Counted from the first letter of the stretch, positions 1 to 8,278 are shown. The stretch: 64,000 nucleotides of DNA from Streptomyces sp. JJ66 (GCF_019303495.1 NZ_JAEVFI010000002.1:159398-223397), one strand, 5' to 3'. The notes: generated from the sequence alone by a model not told the origin. Translations and numbers: made by a program.

Positions 1-431
1 ATGAGCAGCTGCGGCAGCGGCCCGAGCACCCGGGCCAGCGGCAGCAGCACGTACGCGGCGGCCGTGGCGGTGTTCAGCGGGTGCTGGATGCCGATGGTGC
101 GCGGTGAGACGCCGACGGCGACGTAGGAGACCAGCACCATCACGGCGATCGCGACGGTGATCGCCTGCCAGGTCTGGTCGAAGGAACGCACGCACACGTA
201 GGTGACGAGGACCCCGGCGGCCATCTCGCTGGCGACGCGCAGCAGCATCGCGAGGTTGAGGTAGCGCACCGGCTCGGCGGCGACGGCGGCGAGCTTGGCG
301 CTGCCGCGCCGGCCGCTGCGCACGGCCTGCTCGGCGCGGAAGCTGGTGGTGCGGGCCAGGCCGGCCTCGGCGCAGGCGGCCAGCCAGGCCAGCACGATGA
401 GGGCGACCGCGAAGGCGATGAGCGTTGTCAT
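1..431 (-). CDS. CNNM/hemolysin-type membrane protein (DUF21), 3' end outside the window
   Basis: Only the N-terminal 143 codons are visible. The protein starts MTTLIAFAVALIVLAWLAAC, a first membrane helix, followed by a basic cytoplasmic stretch and at least two more hydrophobic segments. The stretch GVSPRTIGIQHP is typical of the DUF21 transmembrane domain of CNNM/CorC-type proteins. In known family members the domain is followed by paired CBS domains and is linked to divalent-cation homeostasis; those domains would lie to the left of the window. The gene begins 20 bases after ybeY stops, so it is probably the last visible gene of a phoH-ybeY-CNNM operon, an order common in actinobacteria. 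The transport role is inferred from the family only. Confidence 0.85.
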   Translation of the reverse strand, partial: MTTLIAFAVALIVLAWLAACAEAGLARTTSFRAEQAVRSGRRGSAKLAAVAAEPVRYLNLAMLLRVASEMAAGVLVTYVCVRSFDQTWQAITVAIAVMVLVSYVAVGVSPRTIGIQHPLNTATAAAYVLLPLARVLGPLPQLL

Positions 432-451
432 GGTGGGTGGGGTCGTGCGGG

Positions 452-949
452 TCAGGTGACGGTGGGGGCCGGGGAGGGGCCGGTGAGGCCGTGCTCGTCC
501 CGCCAGCCGTCCACGATGGCCTGCTGGAGGCCGAACATCTCGGCGCGCTCGCCGGGCTCCTCGTGGTCGTAGCCGAGCAGGTGGAGCACCCCGTGCACGG
601 TCAGGAGCTGGAGCTCCTCGTCCATGGTGTGCCCGGTGGGGGCCTGCTCGGCCTGGCGGGCGGCGACCTCGGGGCACAGCACGATGTCGCCGAGCAGACC
701 CTGCGGGGGCTCGTCGTCGTCCTTGCCCGGCGGGCGCAGCTCGTCCATCGGGAAGGACATCACGTCCGTGGGCCCCGGCAGGTCCATCCACTGTGTGTGC
801 AGCTGCTCCATGGCCTCGGTGTCCACGATGATGACCGACAGCTCGGACAGCGGGTGGATGCGCATGCGGGTCAGGGCGTAGCGGGCGATGTCGAGGATCG
901 CCTGCTCCTCGACCTCCCGCCCGGATTCGTTGTTGACGTCGATGGACAT
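452..949 (-). CDS. ybeY: Endoribonuclease YbeY (rRNA maturation factor)
   Basis: This is a 165-residue protein of normal family length. It carries the zinc-binding signature [11 protein letters not shown] with ligands His119, His123 and His129. YbeY is a metal-dependent single-strand RNA endonuclease that takes part in 16S rRNA 3'-end maturation and ribosome quality control in the cytoplasm. The start at ATG 949 gives the expected N-terminus ([10 protein letters not shown]). The stop of phoH lies 86 bases upstream and the CNNM-like gene starts 20 bases downstream, so the three genes are probably co-transcribed. The catalytic motif is complete, and the assignment is secure. Confidence 0.95.
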   Translation of the reverse strand: MSIDVNNESGREVEEQAILDIARYALTRMRIHPLSELSVIIVDTEAMEQLHTQWMDLPGPTDVMSFPMDELRPPGKDDDEPPQGLLGDIVLCPEVAARQAEQAPTGHTMDEELQLLTVHGVLHLLGYDHEEPGERAEMFGLQQAIVDGWRDEHGLTGPSPAPTVT

Positions 950-1035
950 GTGCGGTCTGGCTGCTCTTTCCTCGGGACCGGGCGGGGCGGACGCAGCCTA
1001 CCGGGCGCCGCCGGGGCGCGCCGCCCGCGCGCCGG

Positions 1036-2157
1036 TCACCGGCCGGTGCCGCCGTCGCGACCGGCGGCGCGCTCACCCGGGCTGTGGCCGGAGCGGCCGG
1101 AGGGGACTCCAGGGCGGCCAGGACGGTTACCGGGGCGGGCCGGGCGGCCCTCGGTGTGGTCGCCGTCCCGGTTGTCGTAGCGGTCGTAGGCATCGACGAT
1201 GCGGCCGACGAGCTTGTGCCGTACGACGTCCGTGCTGGTCAGCCGGGTGAAGTGGACGTCCTCGACGCCGTCGAGGATCTCCTGCACCTGGCGCAGCCCG
1301 GACTTGGTGCCGCCGGGGAGGTCCACCTGCGTCACGTCGCCGGTGATGACGACCTTGGAGTCGAAGCCGAGCCGGGTGAGGAACATCTTCATCTGCTCGG
1401 GGTTGGTGTTCTGGGCCTCGTCGAGAATGATGAAGGCGTCGTTCAGCGTCCGGCCGCGCATGTAGGCCAGCGGGGCGACCTCGATCGTCCCGGCGGCCAT
1501 CAGGCGCGGGATGGAGTCGGGGTCGAGCATGTCGTGCAGCGCGTCGTAAAGCGGGCGCAGGTACGGGTCGATCTTCTCGTACAGCGTGCCCGGCAGGAAG
1601 CCGAGCCGCTCCCCGGCCTCGACCGCCGGACGGGTGAGGATGATCCGGTTGACCTGCTTGGACTGCAGCGCCTGCACCGCCTTGGCCATCGCCAGGTACG
1701 TCTTGCCGGTACCGGCGGGGCCGATGCCGAAGACGACCGTGTGCTCGTCTATGGCGTCCACGTAGCGCTTCTGGTTCAGCGTCTTGGGGCGGATCGTGCG
1801 GCCGCGGTTGGAGAGGATGTTCTGCGTCAGCACCTGGGCGGGGGTCTCGCCCTGCTCGCCGGTGCCGTCGTCCTGGCTGCGGAGCATCGCGATGGAACGC
1901 TCCACGGCGTCCTCGGTCATCGGCTGGCCGGTGCGCAGGACGAGCATCATCTCGTCGAACAGCCGCTGCACGAGCGCCACCTCCGCCGCGTCACCGGTGG
2001 CGCTGATCTCGTTGCCGCGAACGTGGATGTCCATGGCCGGGAAAGCGTCCTCGATCACGCGGAGGAGGCGGTCGCCGGAGCCGAGCACGGTCACCATCGG
2101 GTGCTTGGCGGGTACGGCGAAGCGGGCCTGTGCCGGGGAAGTGGGTGTCTGTGTCAT
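1036..2157 (-). CDS. PhoH-like ATPase
   Basis: A 373-residue P-loop ATPase. Walker A is GPAGTGKT (residues about 146-153) and Walker B is FIILDEAQN (about 243-251), followed by the sensor-like [10 protein letters not shown]. An N-terminal region of about 120 residues resembles the KH-like part of PhoH proteins. The tail after residue 340 is proline/arginine-rich and probably disordered. PhoH/YbeZ proteins are cytoplasmic RNA-associated ATPases that work with YbeY, which is encoded next in the same direction. The start ATG at 2157 matches the usual N-terminus. The biochemical substrate of this family is still poorly defined, so the call stops at the family. Confidence 0.93.
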   Translation of the reverse strand: MTQTPTSPAQARFAVPAKHPMVTVLGSGDRLLRVIEDAFPAMDIHVRGNEISATGDAAEVALVQRLFDEMMLVLRTGQPMTEDAVERSIAMLRSQDDGTGEQGETPAQVLTQNILSNRGRTIRPKTLNQKRYVDAIDEHTVVFGIGPAGTGKTYLAMAKAVQALQSKQVNRIILTRPAVEAGERLGFLPGTLYEKIDPYLRPLYDALHDMLDPDSIPRLMAAGTIEVAPLAYMRGRTLNDAFIILDEAQNTNPEQMKMFLTRLGFDSKVVITGDVTQVDLPGGTKSGLRQVQEILDGVEDVHFTRLTSTDVVRHKLVGRIVDAYDRYDNRDGDHTEGRPARPGNRPGRPGVPSGRSGHSPGERAAGRDGGTGR

Positions 2158-2309
2158 GGGCTGGCCGTGGGGCCTTGCTCATCCCTCTCATGCGCGGAGT
2201 CCTCGGATACCCAAGGGTACGCCCGCCCCCTGTCCTGCTCGCGGGAGTTTTCGCCGGACGGCCTTGGCCACCGCCTGCCGTGCGGCCCGCGCCGGCGCGC
2301 TCCCCGGTG

Positions 2310-3473
2310 TCACGCCGAGGCCCGCGTCGCTCCCTCTGCCGCCGGAAAGGGCCACGCGGTCGTCTCGGCGAACACGTGCTCCGGCTGGTCCAGCCACACC
2401 CGCTGTCCCGCGCGGTCGCGGGTGAGACCGAAACGATCGCGCGGGGGCGCACCCGCGCCGAGCCAGCGCTCATGCGCGGCTTCCACCTCGTCCCACACCC
2501 GCCGCGGCCCGCCCTGCTGCACGGGAAACTCCTGGTGGCCGGGCAGGTAGTCCACCGAAGCCCACGACGCCCGGTCGTCCGTCAGGAGCCACAGGGTGGA
2601 TTCCTGGCTGCCGTCGTCGGCTTCGACCAGGAGGGGCCAGATGCCGGCGAGCTGCACGGAGACGGCGAAGCGCTGGTCCAGCTCCCCGTACAGCCGCTCG
2701 GGATGGACGCGGGTGCTGCCCTCGGCGGCGGGGGGAGCGTGCGTGTGCTCACGCAGGAAGCCGCGCACCGGGCGCTGCTGCCGCGCCCACATGAACGCCG
2801 GACGGCCCGCGAACCGTCCCTGCGCGACGCCCTCGGTGACGCTGAGGACGGCGAAGGAGCCGGAGAAGAAGCCGTTACCCCACGGGGTGACGATGCGGCC
2901 CCGGGGCGTCTGCTCAATCCACGCGTACGGCACCTCCCGCACCGTGCAGGTACACACCAGGCGGTCGAACGGGCCGTGTCCGGGGATACCGGCGAGCCCG
3001 TCACCGCACACCACCGTCGGGCGGTAGCCGCAGGCGGCGAGGTTCGCCCGGGCCTGCTCCGCCACGGCGGGATCGGTCTCGATGGTGACGACCTGAGCGT
3101 CGCCGAGCCGGTGCGCGAGCCAGGCCGCGTGGTAGCCGGTGCCGGTACCGATCTCCGCCACCCGGTGTCCCTCGGCGACGTCGAGCAGGGCCAGCATCTC
3201 CAGCATCAGGGAGGGCATCGACGTGGAGGACGTCGGCGTCCCCAGGCCGCCCTCCCCGCTGCCGTCATCGACCTGGGTGACCAGCGGCAGATCGCCGTAG
3301 ACGTAGCGCGCCCACGCCCGCGGTTGCTCCGTGCGGCGTAGCACGCGGTCACCGTGACGGTAGACGGCGGGCACGAACCGCGCCCGGTCCACCGTGGCGA
3401 CGGCGTCCCGCCACTGAGGGGTGAGAGCGCCCAGGTTTGTGAGCATCTCCACCAGGCGTTCCGGGTCGCTCAC
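2310..3473 (-). CDS. PCMT-like SAM methyltransferase, probable RiPP-modifying enzyme
   Basis: 387 residues from GTG 3473. Residues about 1-230 form a protein-L-isoaspartate O-methyltransferase fold: the PCMT entry loop STSMPSLMLEML is followed by SAM motif I VAEIGTGTG (about 105-113). A C-terminal extension of about 150 residues is absent from housekeeping PCMT (about 210 residues). Such extended, stand-alone PCMT homologues beside a short peptide gene are known in actinobacteria to convert Asp of the peptide to aspartimide (imiditides). The short gene ends four bases before this start (TGA-accc-GTG), so translation is probably coupled. An ATG at 3509 would lengthen the protein by 12 residues but would run into the peptide gene; I prefer GTG 3473. 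A general repair enzyme is the alternative. Confidence 0.8.
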   Translation of the reverse strand: MSDPERLVEMLTNLGALTPQWRDAVATVDRARFVPAVYRHGDRVLRRTEQPRAWARYVYGDLPLVTQVDDGSGEGGLGTPTSSTSMPSLMLEMLALLDVAEGHRVAEIGTGTGYHAAWLAHRLGDAQVVTIETDPAVAEQARANLAACGYRPTVVCGDGLAGIPGHGPFDRLVCTCTVREVPYAWIEQTPRGRIVTPWGNGFFSGSFAVLSVTEGVAQGRFAGRPAFMWARQQRPVRGFLREHTHAPPAAEGSTRVHPERLYGELDQRFAVSVQLAGIWPLLVEADDGSQESTLWLLTDDRASWASVDYLPGHQEFPVQQGGPRRVWDEVEAAHERWLGAGAPPRDRFGLTRDRAGQRVWLDQPEHVFAETTAWPFPAAEGATRASA

Positions 3474-3477
3474 GGGT

Positions 3478-3576
3478 TCACTTCTTCTTCGGGGGCGGCC
3501 ACTGGCCATCCGACTCCCGGGGCGGCTGCCGCTTGTCGCCCTCTTCCCCGCCCTTGCCGTCGCCGTGCTTGCCCAT
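3478..3576 (-). CDS. 32-residue candidate RiPP precursor peptide
   Basis: This short ORF has a strong ribosome binding site (GGGAGG, eight bases before ATG 3576) and sits directly before the PCMT-like methyltransferase. The peptide is highly charged and Gly-rich at the N-terminus (MGKHGDGKGG), with an acidic-basic middle, then ESDGQW, three prolines and a KKK end. It has no Cys and no hydrophobic segment. It contains two Asp-Gly dipeptides (D6-G7 and D23-G24); Asp-Gly is the sequence most prone to isoaspartate and aspartimide formation, which suits a PCMT-type partner. No leader/core border is evident, and no protease or transporter gene is adjacent. The coding call rests on RBS, position and coupling; the product class is inference. 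Confidence 0.65.
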   Translation of the reverse strand: MGKHGDGKGGEEGDKRQPPRESDGQWPPPKKK

Positions 3577-3820
3577 CCGCGAGACCTCCCTGTCCGGTGA
3601 CTGGCTCCGGGGACCTACCCATAGCGATGCCCTCTTACGCACAGCGACTGCGGGGAGCTTTCACCGCCGTCCGCCGGGGCAGCCAGGGGCACCCGCTGCC
3701 GCGGCTGGCGCTCGACGGGCCGCGCACCCAGGCGGCGGCGCTGGCGGAGTGACGCCCCCCGGCGCACTGTGCGACGGGCGTCCCCACTGCCGCGTGCGCC
3801 GGCGGCGTCCCGAGTGCCGG
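3577..3820. other. Intergenic region upstream of the peptide-methyltransferase unit
   Basis: This 244-base stretch separates the peptide gene from the stop of the PfkB gene. Both neighbours are on the minus strand, so it should contain the promoter of the peptide-methyltransferase unit. An AT-richer patch lies about 40-60 bases before the peptide ATG (around 3615-3645), but I cannot define -35 and -10 boxes with confidence. A plus-strand ORF from ATG 3627 to 3752 (41 codons) has no ribosome binding site and is not called. Confidence 0.4.
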
Positions 3821-4891
3821 TCAGGGGCGCGGGAAGCCGATCGTCGGCACGGCGCGGCGCAGGGGCAGGGGGCGTTCGCGGTCGGCCAGCAGGGCGCGCA
3901 GGAAGGCGTAGCGGCACCCCACGGCCGGGTCCAGCGCCGGGCAGCTGTGCACCCGGTGGCACCACGCCGCGATCTCCGGCCACCCCGGCGCCGACAGCGA
4001 GCCGCCGAAATGCTGCACCGACAGCGACGCCGCGAGCCCGGCGAACGCCAGCCGCCGCGCGAGCGGCCACCGGGCGAGCGAGGCCATCACGAACCCGGCG
4101 ACGAACACGTCCCCGGCGCCCGTCGGGTCCAGCACCTCCACCGGCACGCCGGGCACCTCGGCCGTCTCCCCGGTGCGCCCGTCGGCGGCGCAGGCGCCCT
4201 CCGCGCCCAGCGTGACGACCGCGAGCGGCACGTGCTCGGCCAGCGCCCGGGCCGCCGCGCGCGGGCAGGCGGTGCCGGTGTAGCGCATGGCCTCCTCGGC
4301 GTTGGGCAGGAACGCCTCGCAGTGCCGCAGGTCCGGCAGCGTGGCCAGGTCCCAGCGCCCGGTCTCGTCCCAGCCGACGTCGGCGAAGACCAGGCTGCCG
4401 CCGCGCGCGGCCCGCGCCACCCACTCCTGCGGCGCCCCGGGCGTCAGCGAGGCGACGGCCGCCCGCGCGGGCGGCGGTGTGGCGGACAGCGCGGCGGCCG
4501 GAGGCGGGGCCTGGTGGCCGTGCGAGACCATCGTCCGCTCGCCCTCGTAGGCCATCGAGACGGTGACCGGCGAGTGCCAGCCCGGCACCGTGCGGGAGAG
4601 CGACAGGTCCACGCCCTCGCCCTGGCTCAGCTCCTCCCAGCAGAACGTGCCGTAGACGTCGTCGCCGAAGGCCGCGGACAGCGACGTACGCAACCCCAGC
4701 CGGGCCAGCGCGGTGGCCATGTTGGCGACGCCGCCGGGGCTGGAGCCCATACCGCGCGCCCAGGACTCGGTGCCGCGCACCGGGGCGGAGTCCAGGCCGG
4801 TGAAGATGACGTCGAGGAACACGGTCCCGGTGAGGTACACGTCGCAGGCCGGGTCCTGCGGCGACCTGACGTCGGCGAGTGGGTCCAGCAT
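3821..4891 (-). CDS. PfkB-family carbohydrate kinase
   Basis: 356 residues with both PfkB signatures: N-terminal GGVANMATALARLG (about 54-67) and C-terminal DPTGAGDVFVAGF, which holds the catalytic Asp and the anion hole. The family phosphorylates sugars such as ribose, fructose, tagatose or nucleosides with ATP in the cytoplasm; the substrate cannot be told from the sequence. The gene is divergent from a GH4 glycosidase, with only 47 bases between the starts. The two probably share a control region and act in one sugar pathway. GH4 enzymes often cleave phosphorylated disaccharides, so a sugar kinase beside one is sensible. No sugar transporter or regulator lies next to the pair in this window. 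Confidence 0.87.
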   Translation of the reverse strand: MLDPLADVRSPQDPACDVYLTGTVFLDVIFTGLDSAPVRGTESWARGMGSSPGGVANMATALARLGLRTSLSAAFGDDVYGTFCWEELSQGEGVDLSLSRTVPGWHSPVTVSMAYEGERTMVSHGHQAPPPAAALSATPPPARAAVASLTPGAPQEWVARAARGGSLVFADVGWDETGRWDLATLPDLRHCEAFLPNAEEAMRYTGTACPRAAARALAEHVPLAVVTLGAEGACAADGRTGETAEVPGVPVEVLDPTGAGDVFVAGFVMASLARWPLARRLAFAGLAASLSVQHFGGSLSAPGWPEIAAWCHRVHSCPALDPAVGCRYAFLRALLADRERPLPLRRAVPTIGFPRP

Positions 4892-4938
4892 GCCGCCAGT
4901 GTGCCGGACGGGCGGCCCCGGGGGGTTACCGTCACACC

Positions 4939-6237
4939 ATGCGACTGTGCGTTCTGGGCGGCGGCGGGTTCCGGGTGCCGCTGGTGTACGCGGCGCTGGC
5001 GCGGGACTCCGCCGGGGTCAGCGAGGTCACCCTGCACGACACCGACCCCCAGCGGCTGCGGGCCGTGCGGGCGGTGCTCGCCAGCATCGGGGGCGGCCCG
5101 CCGGTCCGGGTGGCGGACGGGCTCGACGACGCGCTGGCCGGCGCCGACTTCGTGTTCTGTGCGATCCGGGTCGGCGGCACGGCCGGACGGGTCCGTGACG
5201 AGCGCACCGCGCTGGCCGAAGGCGTGCTCGGCCAGGAGACGGTCGGCGCGGGCGGCCTGCTGTACGGGCTGCGGACGGTACCGGTGGCGCGCCAGATCGC
5301 CGCGCGGGTGCGCGCCGTCGCCCCCCGGGCGTGGGTCATCAACTTCACCAACCCGGCCGGGATGGTCACCGAGGCGATGGCCGACGTGCTCGGGGAGCGG
5401 GTCATCGGCATCTGCGACTCGCCGGTGGGTCTGGTGCGCCGCGCGGCGCGGGCCGCCGGGGCCGACCCCGACGCCGTCACCCCCGACTACCTGGGCCTGA
5501 ACCACCTGGGCTGGCTGCGCTCGCTCACCCTGGACGGCCGTGACCTGCTGCCGGGCCTGCTCGCCGATCCCCGGGCGCTGCACTCCTTCGAGGAGGGCCG
5601 CCTGTTCGGCGCCGAGTGGCTGGCCACGCTGGGCGCGCTGCCGAACGAGTACCTGCACTACTACTACTTCCGCCGGGAGACACTGGCGGCGGCGCGGGCG
5701 GCGGCCGAGACCCGGGGGGAGTTCCTGGCCCGGCAGCAGGACGCGTTCTTCGCGCGGGCGGCGCGGGACCCGGCGGCGGCGCCCGCGCGGTGGGAGGCAG
5801 CGCGCCGGGAACGCGAGGAGACCTACCTCGCTGACGCGCGCGCCGCGTCCGGTGGCTGGGAGCGCGACGCCTGCGACCTGGACGGCGGCGGCTACGACCG
5901 GGTGGCACTCGCCCTGCTGCGCGCGCTCGCCGCCGACCGGCCGACCCGGCTGATCCTCAACGTCCCCGGCGGCGGCACGCTGGCCGCGCTGCCGCCAGAC
6001 GCGGTGATCGAGACCGTGTGCACGGTGGACGGCTCCGGCGCCCGCCCCCTGCCCGCCGCTCCGCTGGGCCCCGCCGAACTGGGGCTGGTGCTCCAGGTGA
6101 AGGCGGCCGAGCAGGCGGTACTCGAAGCGACGGCCACCGGCTCCCGCCGCGCCGCCCTGCGCGCCCTGGCCCTGCACCCCCTGGTGGACTCCCCCACCGT
6201 CGCCACCCGCCTGCTGGCCCGAGTGCCGTTCCCCTGA
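4939..6237 (+). CDS. GH4 family 6-phospho-beta-glucosidase-like enzyme
   Basis: 432 residues from ATG 4939. The N-terminus MRLCVLGGGGFRVPLVYAAL is the NAD-binding Rossmann turn of glycoside hydrolase family 4. Further GH4 marks are CAIRVGG, the GVLGQETVGAGG loop, NFTNPAGMVTEAM and GICDSPVGL with the metal-site Cys, and GLNHLGWL. GH4 enzymes cleave glycosidic bonds through NAD-dependent oxidation at C3 and need a divalent metal, often Mn. The best match by motif is 6-phospho-beta-glucosidase; the substrate is unproven. It is divergent from the PfkB kinase 47 bases away. An upstream in-frame ATG at 4879 would overlap that gene, so ATG 4939 is chosen. Confidence 0.87.
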   Translation: MRLCVLGGGGFRVPLVYAALARDSAGVSEVTLHDTDPQRLRAVRAVLASIGGGPPVRVADGLDDALAGADFVFCAIRVGGTAGRVRDERTALAEGVLGQETVGAGGLLYGLRTVPVARQIAARVRAVAPRAWVINFTNPAGMVTEAMADVLGERVIGICDSPVGLVRRAARAAGADPDAVTPDYLGLNHLGWLRSLTLDGRDLLPGLLADPRALHSFEEGRLFGAEWLATLGALPNEYLHYYYFRRETLAAARAAAETRGEFLARQQDAFFARAARDPAAAPARWEAARREREETYLADARAASGGWERDACDLDGGGYDRVALALLRALAADRPTRLILNVPGGGTLAALPPDAVIETVCTVDGSGARPLPAAPLGPAELGLVLQVKAAEQAVLEATATGSRRAALRALALHPLVDSPTVATRLLARVPFP

Positions 6238-6396
6238 CACCCCGGCAGCCCCTGCGGCGCGTCACCCTGCGGCGCGCCCCCGCCGTGGTGCTCCGCCACC
6301 GTCGCGGCCGTCCGCGGGAGGCGACGGCACCCACACGCCGTCAGCCGGGCGCGGTGGCCACGCTCCGAGGCCGGACCCTCGTGGCCGCATGCCGGA

Positions 6397-6642
6397 TCAG
6401 GGGATGCGGCCCAGGTGAATGACGTTGACCCGTACCTGGTGCTCACCGATCTCGTACAGCACCCGGTATCTGCCGATGTGGAGACGCAGCACCTCAGCGC
6501 TGCCGAACGCGCCTTCCGGGCGCGGGTTCTCGGCCAGGCGGTCCACAGCGGTGAACACCTGCCGCACGCCTGCCGCGTCGTCCTTGGCGTAGTACTCCGC
6601 TTGGGCGAGGGCTTCGGGCTCCCAGATGACCTGGTAGCTCAC
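6397..6642 (-). CDS. RelE/ParE-type toxin
   Basis: 81 residues with the RelE/ParE fold pattern: N-terminal YQVIWEPEALAQAEYY helix, the stretch VDRLAENPRPEGAFG, then strands VLRLHIGRYRVLYEI and VRVNVIHLGRI. The basic residues of the sheet (Arg in RLHIGRYRVLYEI and His/Arg in the last strand) match ribosome-dependent mRNA interferases of the RelE type. GTG 6642 overlaps the antitoxin stop by four bases (GTGA), the usual coupling of an antitoxin-toxin pair. The family acts on translating ribosomes; whether this toxin is RelE-like (mRNA cleavage) or ParE-like (gyrase) is not certain. The ORF is intact. Confidence 0.85.
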   Translation of the reverse strand: MSYQVIWEPEALAQAEYYAKDDAAGVRQVFTAVDRLAENPRPEGAFGSAEVLRLHIGRYRVLYEIGEHQVRVNVIHLGRIP

Positions 6643-6899
6643 TCGGCTCCCTCTCCGAAGACCTGGCGGAGGGCCTCGTCCTGCGGCACGCCAGCGGCCT
6701 CCCCCCGGGCCTGGCGCTCACGGTAGGCGTTGAGTGCCCGCATTTCGGCCAGGTCGAGGGCGTCCGCCGGGCTGACCAGTATCGCGATGGTGTGACCGTG
6801 GTCGGTGATACCCACCGGTTCACGGGTAGCACTGACTTCGCGGGCGATGGCACCGAGCCGGGCCCGCGCCTCGACGATGGAGTAAGTCGTCTCCGTCAT
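6639..6899 (-). CDS. Phd/YefM-type antitoxin
   Basis: 86 residues beginning MTETTYSIVEARARLGAIAREV, the typical Phd/YefM DNA-binding N-terminus (YSIVEAR, then REPVGITDHGHTIAILVSP). The C-terminal part, rich in Ala and Glu, would wrap the toxin. It precedes and overlaps the RelE-like toxin gene, giving the standard antitoxin-first order. ATG 6899 has no Shine-Dalgarno sequence; a -10-like TATCCT ends six bases before it, so the transcript may be leaderless. An in-frame ATG at 6935 would add 12 residues (MVHKCTLLYPGA) and would overlap the palindrome at 6919-6932. Autoregulation through that palindrome is the expected mode. Confidence 0.85.
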   Translation of the reverse strand: MTETTYSIVEARARLGAIAREVSATREPVGITDHGHTIAILVSPADALDLAEMRALNAYRERQARGEAAGVPQDEALRQVFGEGAE

Positions 6900-6918
6900 G
6901 GCACCAGGATACAGAAGT

Positions 6919-6932
6919 GTGCACTTGTGCAC
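6919..6932. promoter_or_regulatory. Inverted repeat GTGCAC-TT-GTGCAC, likely antitoxin operator
   Basis: Two GTGCAC half-sites separated by two bases lie 20 bases upstream of the antitoxin ATG. They sit just upstream of a TATCCT -10-like box at 6906-6911 on the minus strand. Phd-type antitoxins bind short palindromes overlapping their own promoter, so this is the best operator candidate. The promoter and leaderless start are inferred from spacing alone. Confidence 0.5.
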
Positions 6933-6978
6933 CATGCTTGCACCGCCTGGATGCCTGGACGAACCGGCGGAGCCGGTG

Positions 6979-7884
6979 TTAGCGGCGGCGGGGGACGGGG
7001 ACGCGCAGGAGGTCGCGGGCGACGGTCAGGGTGCCGGTGAAGCCCGCCGCGCGCGCCTGGTCGGCGAAGACCTCGGCGTGGGGGTAGCGCTGCGAGAAGT
7101 GGGTGAGCACCAGGTGACGCACGCCCGACTCGGCGGCGATACGCCCGGCCTGACCTGCGGTCAGATGGCCGTGATCGCGCGCGAGCGCGGCGTCCTCGTC
7201 GGTGAACGTGGACTCGATGACCAGCAGGTCACAGCCCTCGGCCAGCGCCCACGCCGCGTCGCACAGCCGGGTGTCCATGACGAACGCGAACCGCTGCCCG
7301 GGACGCGGCTCGCTGACGTCGGCCAGTCGCACGCCGCGCAGTTCACCGGCACGCTGAAGCAGGCCGACGTCGGGTCCGGTGATGCCCGCCGCCGCCAGCT
7401 CGCGCGGCAGCATGCGGCGCCCGTCAGGTTCGGTGAGCCGGTAGCCGAAGGACTCCACCGGGTGGGAGAGCCGCCGCGCGCTGAGCGTGTACGCGGGTGT
7501 CGCCGCCAGCACACCGTCGGCGGCGACCGGCTCCGCGCGCAGACTCACCGTCTCGCGGTAGGCGGTCGCGTACCGCAGGCGGTCGAAGAAGCGCTGCCCG
7601 GACGCCGGGTAGTGGGCGGTCACCGGATGGGGCACGGCGTCGAGGTTGACGCGCTGGATGACGCCCGCGAGCCCGAGCGAGTGGTCGCCGTGGAAGTGGG
7701 TGACGCACAGCCGGTTCAGGTCGTGCGCCGCCACCCCGGCGCGCAGCATCTGGCGCTGCGTGCCCTCGCCGGGGTCGAACAGCAGCCCCTCGCCGTCCCA
7801 CAGCAGCACGTAGCCGTTGTGGTTGCGGTGCCGGGTCGGGACCTGGCTGGCCGTGCCGAGGACGACCAGTTCGCGTTGCGACAC
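6979..7884 (-). CDS. rnz: Ribonuclease Z (tRNA 3' processing endonuclease)
   Basis: 301 residues, normal for short-form RNase Z. The metallo-beta-lactamase motif HFHGDH (His63, His65, Asp67, His68) sits in [14 protein letters not shown]. The N-terminal [16 protein letters not shown] is the family signature, and later metal ligands are present in VIESTF and [11 protein letters not shown]. The enzyme cleaves the 3' trailer of tRNA precursors in the cytoplasm. GTG 7884 follows the HIT gene by ten bases, so rnz appears to be the last gene of the hrcA-dnaJ2-NPD-rsmE-HIT-rnz run. Overhang preference for CCA-less tRNAs, such as the two tRNA-Ala genes in this window, is known for the family but not testable here. 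Confidence 0.95.
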   Translation of the reverse strand: MSQRELVVLGTASQVPTRHRNHNGYVLLWDGEGLLFDPGEGTQRQMLRAGVAAHDLNRLCVTHFHGDHSLGLAGVIQRVNLDAVPHPVTAHYPASGQRFFDRLRYATAYRETVSLRAEPVAADGVLAATPAYTLSARRLSHPVESFGYRLTEPDGRRMLPRELAAAGITGPDVGLLQRAGELRGVRLADVSEPRPGQRFAFVMDTRLCDAAWALAEGCDLLVIESTFTDEDAALARDHGHLTAGQAGRIAAESGVRHLVLTHFSQRYPHAEVFADQARAAGFTGTLTVARDLLRVPVPRRR

Positions 7885-7894
7885 GGGCGGCGGC

Positions 7895-8248
7895 TCAGCC
7901 GGGCGGCCACTGCAGGCCGCGTCCCGCCAGCACGTGCGCGTGGGCGTGGAAGACCGTCTGCCCGGCGGCGGTGCCGGTGTTGAACACCAGCCGGTACGCC
8001 TCGGCGCCTTCCGCGGCCGCGACCTCGCCCGCTTCCTTCAGCACGTCCGCGGCCAGCTGCGGCGCGGCGGCGGCGAGGGTGGCGGCGTCCGGGTAGTGCG
8101 CCTTGGGGATCACCAGGACGTGCGTGGGCGCCTGGGGGTTGATGTCCCGGAACGCGACGGTCGTCTCCGTCTGGCGCACCACCGTCGCCGGAACATCACC
8201 CGCGACGATCTTGCAGAACAGGCAGTCGGCCTGCGGTTCTCCAGCCAT
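7895..8248 (-). CDS. HIT family nucleotide-binding protein (HINT-like)
   Basis: 117 residues with the histidine triad HAHAHVL (His101, His103, His105) and the N-terminal zinc-type [13 protein letters not shown] of HINT proteins. HINT enzymes hydrolyse nucleoside phosphoramidates and adenylated adducts in the cytoplasm. The gene lies between rsmE (30 bases upstream) and rnz (10 bases downstream), as in many Streptomyces. The ORF is intact and of normal length. Its physiological substrate is unknown in actinobacteria, so I give no gene symbol. Confidence 0.92.
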   Translation of the reverse strand: MAGEPQADCLFCKIVAGDVPATVVRQTETTVAFRDINPQAPTHVLVIPKAHYPDAATLAAAAPQLAADVLKEAGEVAAAEGAEAYRLVFNTGTAAGQTVFHAHAHVLAGRGLQWPPG

Positions 8249-8278
8249 GGGCGGATGCTACCGCCCACGGCTGAACGC

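Noticed and set aside
3627..3752. A 41-codon plus-strand ORF beginning MPSYAQRLRG between the peptide gene and the PfkB gene
   Set aside because: It has no ribosome binding site, no motif and overlaps the likely promoter of the minus-strand peptide unit. I leave it as unproven.
6238..6396. A gene in the gap between the GH4 gene and the toxin
   Set aside because: The 159 bases hold a CCCTGCGGCGCG near-duplicate and GC-rich sequence only; no ORF with a ribosome binding site is present.
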